64,000 nucleotides of DNA from Neocallimastix lanati (nom. inval.). Its lineage: Eukaryota; Neocallimastigomycota; Neocallimastigomycetes; Neocallimastigales; Neocallimastigaceae. The position numbers were made by a program, and so were the translations under genes. The stretch is taken from positions 1-64,000 of the forward strand of contig JACVTC010000202.1 of assembly GCA_016946835.1 (NCBI GenBank). The letters are read 5' to 3'. The notes under the pieces are model-generated. The model had not been told where the DNA came from and ran no database searches. It saw only the letters and a program-made list of their open reading frames with translations. Below are positions 10,135 through 31,780 of the stretch, piece after piece. How positions within the stretch are numbered: the stretch's first letter is position 1; every line of letters begins with the position of its first letter.

Positions 10135-11725
10135 CTAAAATGAATTATTAGTATTATTATTATTACTGTTATTATAACTGTCATTATTACCGGATACATC
10201 TTTTTTTTCGTAAATATTATTTAAATCATATGAATTATCTTTATTGAAGTCCAAATTATTATTATATTCATTCCCTCCGACTTCAGTAAAGTCGTAAAAA
10301 TCAACAATATCAGGAGGAGACGAGGGAGAGGCAATATTACCAGGGTGATTTTCCAGGAAAGAAACAGCTCTAGAAAGGATAATTTTATTATTGAGAGGAT
10401 CGAAAATCTTGAAGGCCGTGTGGTTGACGTCGTCGTATCCTAAGAATATACCTTGAAGAGTAGTGTCACTAAATTTCTTTCTAAATTGCTTGGGGACAAA
10501 GAAAAAAACTTTACATCTGAAAACTTTGAATTTATTATAATCAACCTTGTTATTGTAAAGAATTTCAAATGGGACCTGATTATTGATACCTTTATGGGGT
10601 ATTCTACTGTGTATATAATTAGCTGTATATACAGCATCTTCCCAAAATTTATGATGCAATTTAGCATCTCTGAGCATAGCAGTGGCGGCAAATATAAGAG
10701 TTCCATTGAAACGTTCAGAACGACCATTTTGTTGTGGGTTGTAAGGGACTGTAAATTGTTGAATTATACCTTCTTTATTACAGAAATTAGAAAAATTATT
10801 ATTTTTAAATTCAGTTCCGTTATCGGAACGTATATATTTGATGTTTTTATTATGAATATTCTTGACTTTGTTATATCAAATAGTGAAAGTATTGAATATT
10901 TCACTTTTGGATTTTAGACAAAATACCCATCCGTATCGTGAGTAATCGTCAAGAATTGTAAAAATAAATTTATTTCTATATATAGACGAATTAGGTACAA
11001 TAATAGTATCCATGTGGATAAGCTCAAAGGGTTCATTAGCTCTATTTATAGAGCTTTTATATGGTTTATTTCTAAATTTTGAACGAAGGCACACTTCACA
11101 TTTTTCATCAATCTTTATATTTTTTAATTTGTCTTTAATCATATCTATGTTGAAGTGCCCTAATCGACGATGCCATAATTCCATATTGTCATCAAGTTGT
11201 GTAATACTGTTACAGATTTTTATATTCTTTTCATTGAATGATATTTTTTTAGTTGAAGTCCACAATTTATAAATTCTATTTTTAGTGGACTTAATTGTGC
11301 ATAATTTATTTCCTCTTTTATTATAAATAGAGGCAAGATTATTATTATTTTTATTATAAAAAATTGTTTTAAAATGTCTTTCACTAAGACAATCAATAGA
11401 GAGGAGGCTTCTTCTAAATGCTGGAATGTAAAGGACATTATGAAGGATAATTTTATTATCGTTTATGTATCCTTCATATATTCCCTTAAAGGTAGATTTT
11501 GTTGTTTCACCGTTGGCGAAAACAATAGACTCTTTATGTTTTACAATATCTTTTAAGCCTTTTAAATTATTCGTCATATGACAAGATGCTCCAGAGTCTA
11601 AAGTCCAACAGGTGAAATTATCTGGGTCATCAAGTTTCCCAGTTTCTTCTGTATAATAATTTAGGTTATGTTCTGGGAACTTGGAGTTTTCGTTTTCCTT
11701 ATTGCCTCGGAGTACCTTTTTGAAT
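10135..11725 (-). pseudogene. Copia Pol: protease, GAG-pre-integrase and integrase
   Basis: The frame carries the protease active site WTLDSGASCHMT just upstream of 11577, and a GAG-pre-integrase module WHRRLGHFNIDMI with the paired cysteines CEVCLRS. The integrase core follows with its acidic residues in HMDT, RSDNGTEF and GRSERFNG, ending after KVFRCKVFFFVPKQ. A single in-frame TGA near 10876 (after NTFTI) interrupts the integrase; otherwise the frame is continuous to 10135. The catalytic triad is intact, so the decay is fairly recent. RT and RNase H are absent downstream. Confidence 0.88.
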
Positions 11726-12822
11726 TTCTACCCCATTCGATTCATTTTCTTCATTTGAGTTGTAATTGTCGGCAAATAGGTTGTATTTACTCAAATCTTC
11801 TTCATGCGATTCTGCTGAAAATGACTTCTTCTTATATTTAGAATCATATTTTCTATTATTATGTTTATTGTTTGAAGGACAAAATTTTGCAATATGTCCT
11901 CTCTTCTTACATTTATAGCATATTCTTTTATCTTTATTATCTTCTCTGTTAAAATTATTTATTTTATTGTTCCTTTTAATGTAGTTGGCTTCAGGCTTGG
12001 TATTATTATTCTCTCTATTTCTAATGATTCCTTTCTGCTTTTGTAACTGCTTGAGTGTTGGTACAACATCAATCATATATGCCATAAGATTATCCCAATT
12101 TTTTCTATGAAATATCATGTTTGATGTGATGCATATGTATGATGGAAGCATGTTGTACAAGCATTTAAATTTCTTTTCATCTGAATACACCTCCCCTAAA
12201 TCTTCCAGTTCTTCATACAAATAATTAACATTAGATATGAATATGGGAATATGGCAAAGTCATCTTCCATATCATATTTTTTATTTTCTATTTTTTCTTT
12301 TATATCTTCTATTCTTTCCTCTCTTGATTTTCTATAAGACTCTTTTAGAATGTTCCAGATCTCAAAACAAGTATAAGCACTGAAATTAATTTCTTCTTTT
12401 ATTTGGTCGCTCACACTGTTGCTTAGAATGTATTTTGCATGTGCTTCATCGTTCAACATTTCATCTGTAACATTTAAATCGTATACGAAACGAGTGCTAC
12501 CCCTGACTTTTTTATATTTTGATCTGTCACCTATTGGAATGCTTACTAACTTAACTTTTTTAATTATATCTTCATATATATAATCGTCTAGACAATTCAT
12601 TTCAAGAACATTTTCAATATCTGGTACCCAAATAGAATAATTTTCTATTCCTCTTAAAAGAGTTTTGGTACCAACAGCATTTGAAAAACGGCTTGTTTTT
12701 CTTTCCTTAATATTTTTATTTCTATCGACATTAGTTCGTTCAAAAAGCGGTTGGTATTCTTCTTCATCTTCACTTGAAGTAGCTTCCTTTTTTTCTTTAT
12801 TTTTGATACCAAAATCGCCCAT
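11699..12822 (-). pseudogene. Copia Gag with zinc knuckle, frameshifted
   Basis: It begins MGDFGIKNKEK at 12822 and runs to about 12230, where the frame shifts; the rest continues in the frame of MYEELEDLGEVYSDEKK to 11699. The zinc knuckle CYKCKKRGHIAKFC (CX2CX4HX4C) near 11920 and the Lys/Asn-rich tail are typical of copia Gag. A second frame change near 11720 separates Gag from the protease. That could be an expression signal or decay; with the other lesions, decay is more likely. Confidence 0.85.
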
Positions 12823-13219
12823 TTTAAATTGCCTTGTTAAAGTTTTGATATTTAATTTTATAGGTGAAATTTTGCCAATCGGTTTTTTTAAGTCACTGAG
12901 ACTCTTAATCTTTTGTTTTATTTTACTATATTTTAGAACACTTTATTATTAATTATATTAATAATGCATACTTTTTATATATACTTTTACATGGTAATAC
13001 ATATACTAATAAACGATTGAACCATATCTGTATCACATTAACAATCAATCATATATTTATATGATCTAGCCATAATACATTAGATACACAAAATACAATA
13101 CATAAATTATACATATATTTAATCTAATACTTATACATAAAATATATTATTAATAGCTATAATTAATATTAAACTTAAATAAATAATTCATAATATTTTA
13201 ACAAATTATATAATTTATT

Positions 13220-13264
<45 letters not shown>

Positions 13265-16200
13265 ACTTCATGAAAAGAATTTTGAAAGTAAAAAGTTTAA
13301 AGAATTAAATTATATAATTATGGATTAAAACCATTTAATTTTAACAGAAATCAATTTTAGGTAATTAAATCTATATTTTATTATAATAAATATTAGCTGA
13401 TTCAAAAGTTTATATAAAGTAATTGAAACACAATCAATAATTTTATATTGGATTTTTACAACTATATATATATTTCTGTTTTTTTATTATAATTTTTTTT
13501 TTTTTTTTTTCAAATTCTTTTTATAATTAAATGTAATTAATAATTGATAGTTAGATAAATAAATAAATAAATAAATATACATATATATAAAAGAATTACT
13601 GAAATAAAATCGGAACAATTACCAAACTGATATTTTTGTATTTTTAAAGAGTAATAGCAATTATACAATTAAATAATATAATAAATGTTTATTGAAATTT
13701 GTATATATATAAAATATATTTGAAGAAATTAAAAATTTGATATTAACAAAAAGAAAATATTATTAATTTATTTATTAATTTAAATACATAACATTAAAAA
13801 TTCAAAAAAGAAATTCATATATCATTTTGAATTTCAATATCATTTTTTACACGACAATATTACATCATATATTTAAATGAATATTTAAATTAATATAATA
13901 AATTTTATTACAAATGCGGTTATTTTAAATGAACTTTTAAATATTTTAACTTGTATTCTTTACATATTTAATTATTATTAGTATTATTATTAGAAATATA
14001 ATCTTTTTATTATTATTATTATTATTTTATTACAAATTATATTTAATTTCTAATCGATTTTATTGTGTATAATATATAAAAAATGTTAATACAAATGAAA
14101 TTAAAAAATCAAATTATTTTAATTATTCTTATATATTTTTTTAAATTATTTAAATATTTATAAATTTGATACTAAAAAACTTATATTTTTTTATGAATGA
14201 TTAGTTTAAATTTTAAATTAAAAAATATATTAAATTATGAACCTTTTTTTTTTATAATGATTCAAATAATTGTAGAATTTATAAATTCATAAAATATAAA
14301 ACTTATATTTTTTTATGATTGATTAGTTTAAATTTTAAATTAAAAAATATATTAAATTATGAACCTTTTTTTTTTATAATGATTCAAATAATTGTAGAAT
14401 TTATAAATTCATAAAATATAAAACTTATATTTTTTTATGATTGATTAGTTTAAATTTTAAATTAAAAAATATATTAAATTATGAACCTTTTTTTTTTATA
14501 ATGATTCAAATAATTGTAGAATTTATAAATTCATAAAATATAAAACTTATATTTTTTTATGATTGATTAGTTTAAATTTTAAATTAAAAAATATATTAAA
14601 TTATGAACCTTTTTTTTTTATAATGATTCAAATAATTGTAGAATTTATAAATTCATAAAATATAAAATAAGTGTTTGAATAATTAAGAAGGAAAATTGAA
14701 AAATTTAAATTTATTATAAATAAACACTGATAAAGACTGTCAATTTTTCTTTCTTTATAACTATTTTAAACTTTAAAAAATGGATATAATGAATTAATTA
14801 AATTATTATAATATTTTAAAATCTAATTCATATTTGTAAATGTTATTTACGTGATTCTCAAAAAAATAAATAATAAATAAAATGTATTAAAAATAATTAG
14901 TATTCTTAAGGTAAATATATATGAATAGTTATTTATTAATATAAGTAATTAATAATTCATTATATATAAAATTACTTAAAAATTTAAAAAAATAAAATAA
15001 ATTTATTTTAAAAATTCATTGACGTATATTCATTAAAATTGCATTTTATAAAATTTTTAAAATATTTTTTATATACAAAATATAGTTATATAATAAAAAA
15101 AAATTTAAAAAAAATAAAAATAGTTTTATTATTAAGTACAATTTTACTTAACCTATATTTTTATGTTAAAGATTTGGATCATCTATATAATATATTTATG
15201 TAAATTAAACATTAAACTCATACACTTTTTTAATAAATTTATGTTTCTGTTCGGATTTATTCTCATTTTATAAAATAATATATATAAAATATATTATTAT
15301 AAATTAATTGGACTGATTGGCTTTATGACATAATATTTATTTATAAAAGTATATAATTAGATTGTATCTTTAAAATGATTGGCATTTTTATTATATATGG
15401 ATGATATTATAAAACTATATATATATTTTTCATTTTTTAGTATTAAAAATATTAAAAAAAAAATATTACTCAGAATTTTAAACTTATATTAATATAAATA
15501 TGTATGTAATATTACATAAGGCATCATTGAATTAATGTTAATTTCTATTGTATATATTATTATAAACTATATAATTTTAATAAAAAACTAAATTTAATGC
15601 TAACCTTTATTTTTTAATCAAAATTTATTCTTTCTTTAAATACAATAAAAAATAAACATAAATAAATATTAATAATAAATGAATGAATAATAAATAATTA
15701 ATATTCTTTATATTATCTTCATTAAATTTATACTTCTTTTTATTTATATATGTATATGTATATATGATTTATGGCATCAAAATTCCTGATCAATATTATT
15801 ATTATAATTATTATTTAAAATATCTTCATTTAAAATTTATATAAATATGAATGTAAATATAAATATTGTTCTATAAAAATAAAATTAATAAATGGAAAAA
15901 AGAAAAATTTTGTAATTAAATTAATATCATCCAATCGTATTTCGTATTTATATATGTAAAAGTAATTAGCCCTAAAATTATTTGATAAAAATGTATAGAA
16001 AAACCCACAAATAAAAATATATATTTATATTTCAAATATGTATTATCTATTTTAATTGATTTAATATATTTACAGTATTTACATATTTATTCTAAAAAAA
16101 TATATTTATATATAAACAAAATAGATAATAATAATAAATATTTATTTATTATAATGTAAAGTAATATATGATCATAATATAATTAATTTAATTAAATCAA

Positions 16201-16864
16201 TTATCCAACAATTCAAGAAAAAAGATTAAAATAATTTAAAGAATAATTATTTGATATTTTTATGGTATTGTTAAAGCAAAGATAAATAGCATTTTGGTAT
16301 TGTTAGCCTGTTGTATATTCCTTAATAAATAAATATTTAATTAAATAAATCAACAATCATTTATTATTAATCATTAATATAATAATTAGTATTAATATAA
16401 TTTTTATTATTTTTAAAATATAATATCTATTATATAATTTTTTTTATTATTATTACTAAGAAATATTAATAATACATTATTTTAAGTCTAACCTTTTATT
16501 ATTAATAAAAAAGTTTTTATATTTTTATAAAATTTTATAAAATTTTATTAATTTATTATATTTTTAAATTATATTTATATTTTTTTATAATAATAATTTT
16601 TTAATTTTTTTTTCTTTAGTTTTGTTTTTTTTTTTTCTTTTTAAAAATTATCTTTAAAAAGTAATTTGAAATTAAAGTAAGAAATTATAAAGCATATATG
16701 CAATATAATATAAATAATATTATGAATAATATTTAAAATATTTTTATATACAAAAAAAAAAAAAAAAAAAAAAGGAAAATAATAATAACAAATAAATATT
16801 GAAAACAAGAATTAACTTTGTTAATTTATTTTATATAATAATTAATAAATAATCAATAAATAGA

Positions 16865-16895
<31 letters not shown>

Positions 16896-17287
16896 AATAG
16901 AAATCAATAAAAGTATTATTCAGTAAAATTTTTTAAAGGATAAAAATTTAAAGTTAATTAAAAAAAATAAAGAAAAAGAAGTTAATATAATGATCATTAA
17001 AATTTATGTAGTTATTAGGACAATCAAAATATTTAAAATAACAAAATTATATATTAAATGATAATGACAAATTAATAAGTATAAAAATAAAAATAAATAC
17101 TGTACTAATATGTCGGAAATTTTAAAATATACCAAGTATTAAAAGGATTGAAATATACAAAAAATAGCAAAAAGCAAATTTTATATAATATTTTCCATAT
17201 TTTTTTTTTATTGTTATAATTTATATAATTCAATGAACATTTAATAAATGTTAATAATTTTTATATATATAATCTAATAAGTAGAAA
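12823..17287. other. AT-rich intergenic region, no gene seen
   Basis: Apart from the 122-bp array at 14175-14665, homopolymer runs (A at 13225-13262, T near 13492-13510, A near 16750, T near 16866) and short AT repeats, I see no coding, RNA or transposon signal. Confidence 0.6.
14175..14665. repeat. 122-bp tandem repeat, four copies
   Basis: The landmark ATTATGAACCTTTTTTTTT recurs with exact 122-bp spacing (its G at 14239, 14361, 14483 and 14605). The three later copies look identical; the first differs slightly (ATGAATGATTAG versus ATGATTGATTAG). The array is AT-rich and non-coding. Confidence 0.95.
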
Positions 17288-18981
17288 ATGTCAGAACAAA
17301 TTATTGACTTCAAGGTTATTTCTTCCCATAATGTCTATTTAACCGAAAAGGTTGAAAAGTTACTTCAAAACAAGATTTCTTGGGATGTAAGTCATAATAT
17401 TTAAATAATAAAAAAGTAATTTACCTTTATAATATGTGAATTCTTAAATGAAATGTATATAATTTTATTTAAGTCAATTTCATCTGCCAATATCATTACT
17501 TCCGAACAAGCTGCTACTATTAATAAGGGTGAACCGACTCCAGAAGTATATAGAAATATATATAGATAATTTAAAAATTGAAATAAGTTAATTTAAATAA
17601 ATTTAATATTAATAAATTTAAAATTAATATACAAAATAAGTACATTGATGCTTTAATGAACGTTGCTGAAAATGTTACCACTGTTGAAACTCTTCAAAAC
17701 ACTTTAGCTTTAGTAGATGATGCTACTAGTAAGTTATTAATTTTATAAATTATTATTTTATAAATTTTTTATTCAATATTATTTATAATACAATTTTGAT
17801 AAATAGCCAAGAATGTTTCATTACTTGAAAACTTCAATGAAAAGTACTTAAATACTCTCATAAAGTAAGTAGTATAGAACTTAAAAAATAGAAATTAATA
17901 AATCAAAGTTTTATTAATAATACTAAAATAATATTGTTTTGAAGGTTGTTGTCTAAAGAAGATGAAACTATTCAATTACTTGCTGGTCGTATTATTGCTT
18001 CCAAACTTAGTAATGTTTACCATGTTACTAATATTGATTACACTCCAGTTTTCAAGTGGGTTTCTGAACTTTTAAATTCTAAAAACATGGATGTTGTTGA
18101 CCTTGCTTCTCAATACATCCAAGGCTATTTAAGTGCTATTCCATTAAGAACTGAATTCTACAACAATTGTGATGGTGTTTCAAAGTAAGGATTAATATTG
18201 TTTTTTTATAATTTTAAAATTATTTTATTTAAATAAGAATTCTAATGATCTTTATTAATATTATAACAATAGTATTATTAAGGTTTTAAGTAACAATACT
18301 ACAAACTCTCAATTACAATATCAACTTATTTTTAGTATCTGGTTACTTACTTTTGAAGAATCTATTTGTGCTGTTATTAACAAGACTCATAATGTTATTC
18401 CAGTTCTTATTGATATTGCCAAAAGTGCTATTAAAGAAAAGGTTGTTCGTGTAGTTCTTCAAGCATTCAGAAACATGTTAGAAAAGGCTCCAAGTGCTAA
18501 TATGATTCCAATGTTAGGTAATAAGATGGTTCCATTCTGTGAAACTTTATTAGGTCGTAAATGGTCTGATAGTGAAATTACTGATGACTTAACTTACTTA
18601 AAGGAAGAACTTGGTAAAAATATTCAAAAGTTGAGTACTTTCGATGAATATTCTACAGAAGTTTTCTCTGGAAAGCTTGAGTGGTCTCCACCACACAAAT
18701 CCGAACAATTCTGGAAGAACAATGCCGAAAGATTAAATGAAAATAACTATGAATTACTTAGAATTTTAACAAGATTATTCAGTACTTCTACTGATCCAGT
18801 TGTTCTTGCTGTTGCTTGTAATGATTTAGGTCAATATGTTAAATATCATCCAGAAGGTAAGAAGTTCATTCAAGATATTGGTGCTAAGCAACATATTATG
18901 GAATTAATGACTCACGAAGATCCAGATGTAAGATACCAAGCTTTATGTGCTACTCAAAAGTATATGCTCCACGCCTGGTAG
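17288..18981 (+). CDS. VMA13: V-type H+-ATPase subunit H (Vma13)
   Basis: Six exons: 17288-17386, 17474-17545, 17641-17728, 17807-17864, 17945-18184 and 18273-18981, all GT-AG with phases that close, giving 421 aa. The product is the regulatory H subunit of the V1 sector of the vacuolar proton pump, which couples V1 to V0 and controls ATPase activity. The C-terminal half carries the family signature: LLGRKWSDSEITDDLTYLKE, FSGKLEWSPPHKSEQFWKNN, and ACNDLGQYVKYHPEGKKFIQ. The N-terminal half is helical, HEAT/armadillo-like. The ORF stops after MLHAW, a little short of my recollection of animal homologues. A GTAAGT right at the stop could mark an intron in the stop codon, but the one acceptor I tested again gives TAA. 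Confidence 0.94.
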
Positions 18982-20189
18982 TAAGTGTTAACTCATAATT
19001 AAATAAAAAAAATATATTTATAATAATAGTAATAATAAAAATAATAATTATTTTTCTTTTTTTTTTTTTAATATTATTTTCTTTATTGATATAATTTTAT
19101 TAGAATTAATTAAGATATCTGAATCAAAATTTATAAAACATTTAACTTAAAATATGTGATAAATTAATTAAAAAGTAAATTATAATACGGTTTATTTTTT
19201 TATAAAAAATAATAAAAGAAATTAAAAGAAAAAAAAAAAACAGATACAAAATAAAGCAAAAAAAAAAAAAAAAAATACAATACAATACAATACAAATATA
19301 TATATATATAATAAAAAGCAAATAAAATAATATTATACAAAATAAATTAAAAAGAAGAGATAATAAAAATAATAAAATACTATTATTTATTATTTTATAT
19401 TGTTTAAAAAAATAATATTTTATATAAATAGAGTAGTATTAATGCATCAATGAAAATAATAAAAATAATAAAAATAAAATAATAAAATTAAAATAAAAAT
19501 ATATAAAGAAAATTCACTAAATTTATAAAAAAATTTTTATATTCATGAATAATGATTGAAAAATGAATGAAAGAATATTTTATAAAGATAACATATTTTT
19601 AATATTGTTAATTATATAAAATATATATTAAAAAAAAAATAAGTATAGAATATAAAAAAAATTTAAAAAGTAATTAAATTTTTTTTTTAAAAATATAAAA
19701 AATTTTAATAAAAAAAACAAATATAAATTTTAATTATAATTTTAATTATAATTATGAGTTTGTATATGTATATATATTAAAAACAAATATTTTTGTCCAA
19801 AGATTTATAATCTATAAAAGTTAAATTAATATTTAAAGATAATATATAATGTAACATTATTCAAAAGGGAGTGAATTAATTAAAATAAATAATTTTATAA
19901 AAAATATTAATATAATGGTTTTTATAATGTATTTTAAGGATTTACTATAAAAACTTTATCTATAATATTATTTTCTTTAGATCAAGTTAAATTATTTATA
20001 ATTCTAATGTCAACAAAGTTTTGAAAAGTATTAATAAAATATTTTATAATTATTAGAATTGACCTATGATAGAAATTATAATGATCAATTTACACCAATG
20101 TTTTGATTAATTAAAATGTCCAAATAGAAAAACTAAAAACTATATTTTTAATTAAATACATATTTTAAATTTTTTTTTTTTTTTTTTTA

Positions 20190-20221
<32 letters not shown>

Positions 20222-20393
20222 TTTTATAATAGAAATTAAAAAAAGTTTATAAAATTTTAATATTATTATATTTAAGTTCCAAATTATTTTTATAATATTT
20301 AATTTTTCTATTTTGTTTTACTATAAAATTATTAAATTTTCTCTAATTAAAAAAAAAAAAAAAAAAATTGAGTTATTATTTAAATAACAATAA

Positions 20394-20453
<60 letters not shown>

Positions 20454-20655
20454 ACATAAGTAACGATAATGTTTTATTTATTTGTATATTGAATATTAAT
20501 TTATATAAAATTTAATACTTAATATTGAGATTAAATAAATAAATAAATATAATAAAAAGATTTTTCTTTAATAATAAAATAAGGATTGCCTTCCTTTTAA
20601 TAATAATAATAGTAGCAAATGGATTATATTTTTAATAGTAATATAATAATTATAA

Positions 20656-20686
<31 letters not shown>

Positions 20687-20845
20687 ATATATATATATAT
20701 ATATAAAATATAAACAATTAAAGATAAAAATTTGAAAAGATAAATAAAAAAAAATTTTTTTATATATGTCTTTTATTTTTTATTTATTCAATGATTTTAT
20801 AACAAATATAAAATTATCATTAATTCACTTCATTTCTTGTTACAC
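18982..20845. other. AT-rich intergenic region with simple repeats
   Basis: It contains (AAAT)n at 20391-20450 and 20655-20690, (AT)n near 20690-20705, and A/T homopolymers. No gene is seen. Confidence 0.6.
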
Positions 20846-23378
<2,533 letters not shown>

Positions 23379-23789
23379 ATTTAAATTTATATTAATAAAA
23401 AAAAAAATAGTGATTTAAAATATTAAGAAAGTAATAAATTTTTTGAAATTTGATAATAAAACAAAATATATTAAATTTAATTTGGTACAAAAATGGTAAA
23501 TAAGATATATTAAATCACAAATTTCATTAAATGTTAGATTTGACATTCACTTATATAAACTTATATAAATATAAATTTTTTTACTTTTTTTTATTTACTT
23601 ATTTAAAAGTTAAATTATCATATATACTTGTCCTTTATAGCAATATATTTTTGTAGTTTTTATTGTATTTTATTTAATTTTCATTATATATATTTACTAA
23701 GGTATAGAACAAAAAAAAAAAAAAATAAAAAAAAAAAAAAAAAACGTTTAATAATATTTAAATTTTTTAATTTTATAAATATCTACTTT

Positions 23790-23822
<33 letters not shown>

Positions 23823-24022
23823 AAAAAAAAAAAAAAAATACACAATTATGCAATTAAAATATAAAATATTAATAATATTTCTTATTTTAAAATTTTATTT
23901 ATATACATATATCAATTTATTTAATAGATATTTTCTTAAATAATGATGTTCAAACACTTTTTTAGTATAATTTTTAATGAAAATATATATATTATTATTT
24001 ATTATTTTTCTTTTTATTTAAT
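23379..24022. other. Intergenic region between two minus-strand genes
   Basis: AT-rich with A runs near 23710-23745 and an (AT)n tract near 23796-23820. It should hold the promoter of the BuGZ gene and the terminator of the Asn-rich gene; no specific element is recognisable. Confidence 0.5.
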
Positions 24023-30285
<6,263 letters not shown>

Positions 30286-31610
30286 AAGTTATAAGTTTCG
30301 AGGACGAAATGGTATTTTGCTCTTCGCATTCATCCACTCCATGTGAATAAAAATTATCATTAGAATCTATATCAGAATTTCTTCTATGCCTTATTGTTTC
30401 TATATCGACCGCTCTTGACAACTGTTAGTCTAATGGTATACAAATAGATCATAGTGTAAAATTCACTAATTACAATAATCATAATATTAATAAGGAATCC
30501 CGCAAGCCCCACAAAATATTAAATAAGGAAAGAAGACTCCCTCGAACGTAATTGAAAAAATATTATTATTAATAAATTATCTTCTTTCCCCCAAACCTAT
30601 TTAAAAGATTTAATATACTGCATTTCCACTGTAAAGGAGACACGTTACGTAAAATTAGTATTATTATCAAAATCATCCTCTTTGTCCTCAGGAATTATTA
30701 GTAATTTCTCATGAATAGTCAAAGAAAAATTAATAAAATTTTCATCAACAAATTGAATGAATCGTTACCTAAATTCTTCAGATTTAGGACATAAAGTATT
30801 CAGTAGTAAAAACTAGATATGCTAATACTAACCCCGGGCAACATGTTGGGAAATCTTCATAAATGTAGGATTTTTGTAATGTTTTGAAGGAATAAAATTC
30901 TTTGGTTTAACAACAAGTATAGCATATTTACTAATTCCGAAAGTCATTTCATTTTTGATAACCCAATCATGAGTTTTATTTAATTGGATTTTGTATGACC
31001 CAACAAAACAATATTATCAACAAATTGACCACTACAACACTTATTTCTTTCAGTAATCATACCAAATCACTTGTATTTATCAAACATGTCATTGATAAAT
31101 ATATTAAATAAAATAGGCGATAACGAATATCCTTAGTGAGCACAACGATGTATTGGGAATTCTTTTAAGCGTATAACATTAAAACTTGTTGGAACTTTCG
31201 AAGTAAGGTATAAATTAAGGTATAAATTAGTAATGAACTGAAAACATTTATCACGAATACCAATATTATTAAGTTTTATAAGTATATTATTAATTGGAAC
31301 TGAAACATAAGCTTTTGAGGTTAAGAAAAGCAAGAAAGGTAAATTGACCATTAAATTTTCTATTTTGGAAAATTTCATGAATTAAGACAAATAAACTAAT
31401 ACATTCTTCTTTATTTCTAAATCCCAACTGTTCTGGTCTAATAATTTCATGAGAAAAAGTATAGCCCAAAATTCTTTTAGTTACAATTATTGACAGAATC
31501 TTTAAACCTACATTGATGAGTGAAATATCAAGGTAATTATTGCAATCAGAAAGATCCATGGTCAATACCTCTACGTATAGTCGACATTTCAAAATAAAAA
31601 CTAAGCCATG
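30286..31610 (-). pseudogene. Non-LTR (LINE) reverse transcriptase remnant
   Basis: On the minus strand the sequence reads as a decayed LINE RT: DLSDCNNYLDISLINVGLKI, IIRPEQLGFRNKEECISLFV, GQFTFLAFLNLK, then after a stop SLSPILFNIFINDMFDKY, FVDNIVLLGH and MTFGISKYAMLVVKPKNFIP. Several stops and frameshifts interrupt it. The normal F-A-D-D catalytic box reads FVDN, so one catalytic aspartate is lost. The lower end (30286-30425) has a clean frame, LSRAVDIETIRHRRNSDIDS to SSSKLIT stop, preceded by ACTAACAG. It could be LINE C-terminus or the last exon of another gene. Confidence 0.8.
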
Positions 31611-31680
31611 CTAATAAAAAAAAATTATTATAAATAAAATAATAAAAAAAAAAATGAAGACTTCGCTGTGATCTTTTGAG

Positions 31681-31682
<2 letters not shown>

Positions 31683-31715
<33 letters not shown>

Positions 31716-31780
31716 AATTGAATTGAATTGAATTTATTTCACTCGGATTTGTAACATATAAAAAAAAAAAAAAAAAAAAA
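31683..31780 (-). other. Probable 3' tail of a LINE-like retroposon
   Basis: Read on the minus strand: a mixed stretch GTTACAAATCCGAGTG, a poly(A) signal-like AATAAA, four ATTCA units, then about 30 A. That layout is typical of a non-LTR element's 3' end. It faces the RT remnant at 30286-31610 from upstream, so it is a separate piece. Confidence 0.5.

Larger units (their letters stand above)
9265..12822 (-). mobile_element. Ty1/copia element, truncated (no RT or RNase H) and degenerate
   Basis: Reading on the minus strand from 12822: Gag with zinc knuckle, protease, GAG-pre-integrase, integrase, then a long Asn-rich linker that runs directly into the Ty3-1 3' LTR. The reverse transcriptase and RNase H that should follow are absent, and they are not found on the far side of Ty3-1 either. 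Frameshifts near 12230, 11720 and 10130 and stops near 10876 and 10077 show the copy is dead. No copia LTR was identified upstream of 12822. Confidence 0.88.

Noticed and set aside
30418-30480. tRNA-like TTAGTCTAATGGTATA
   Set aside because: An A-box-like start with no B box downstream.
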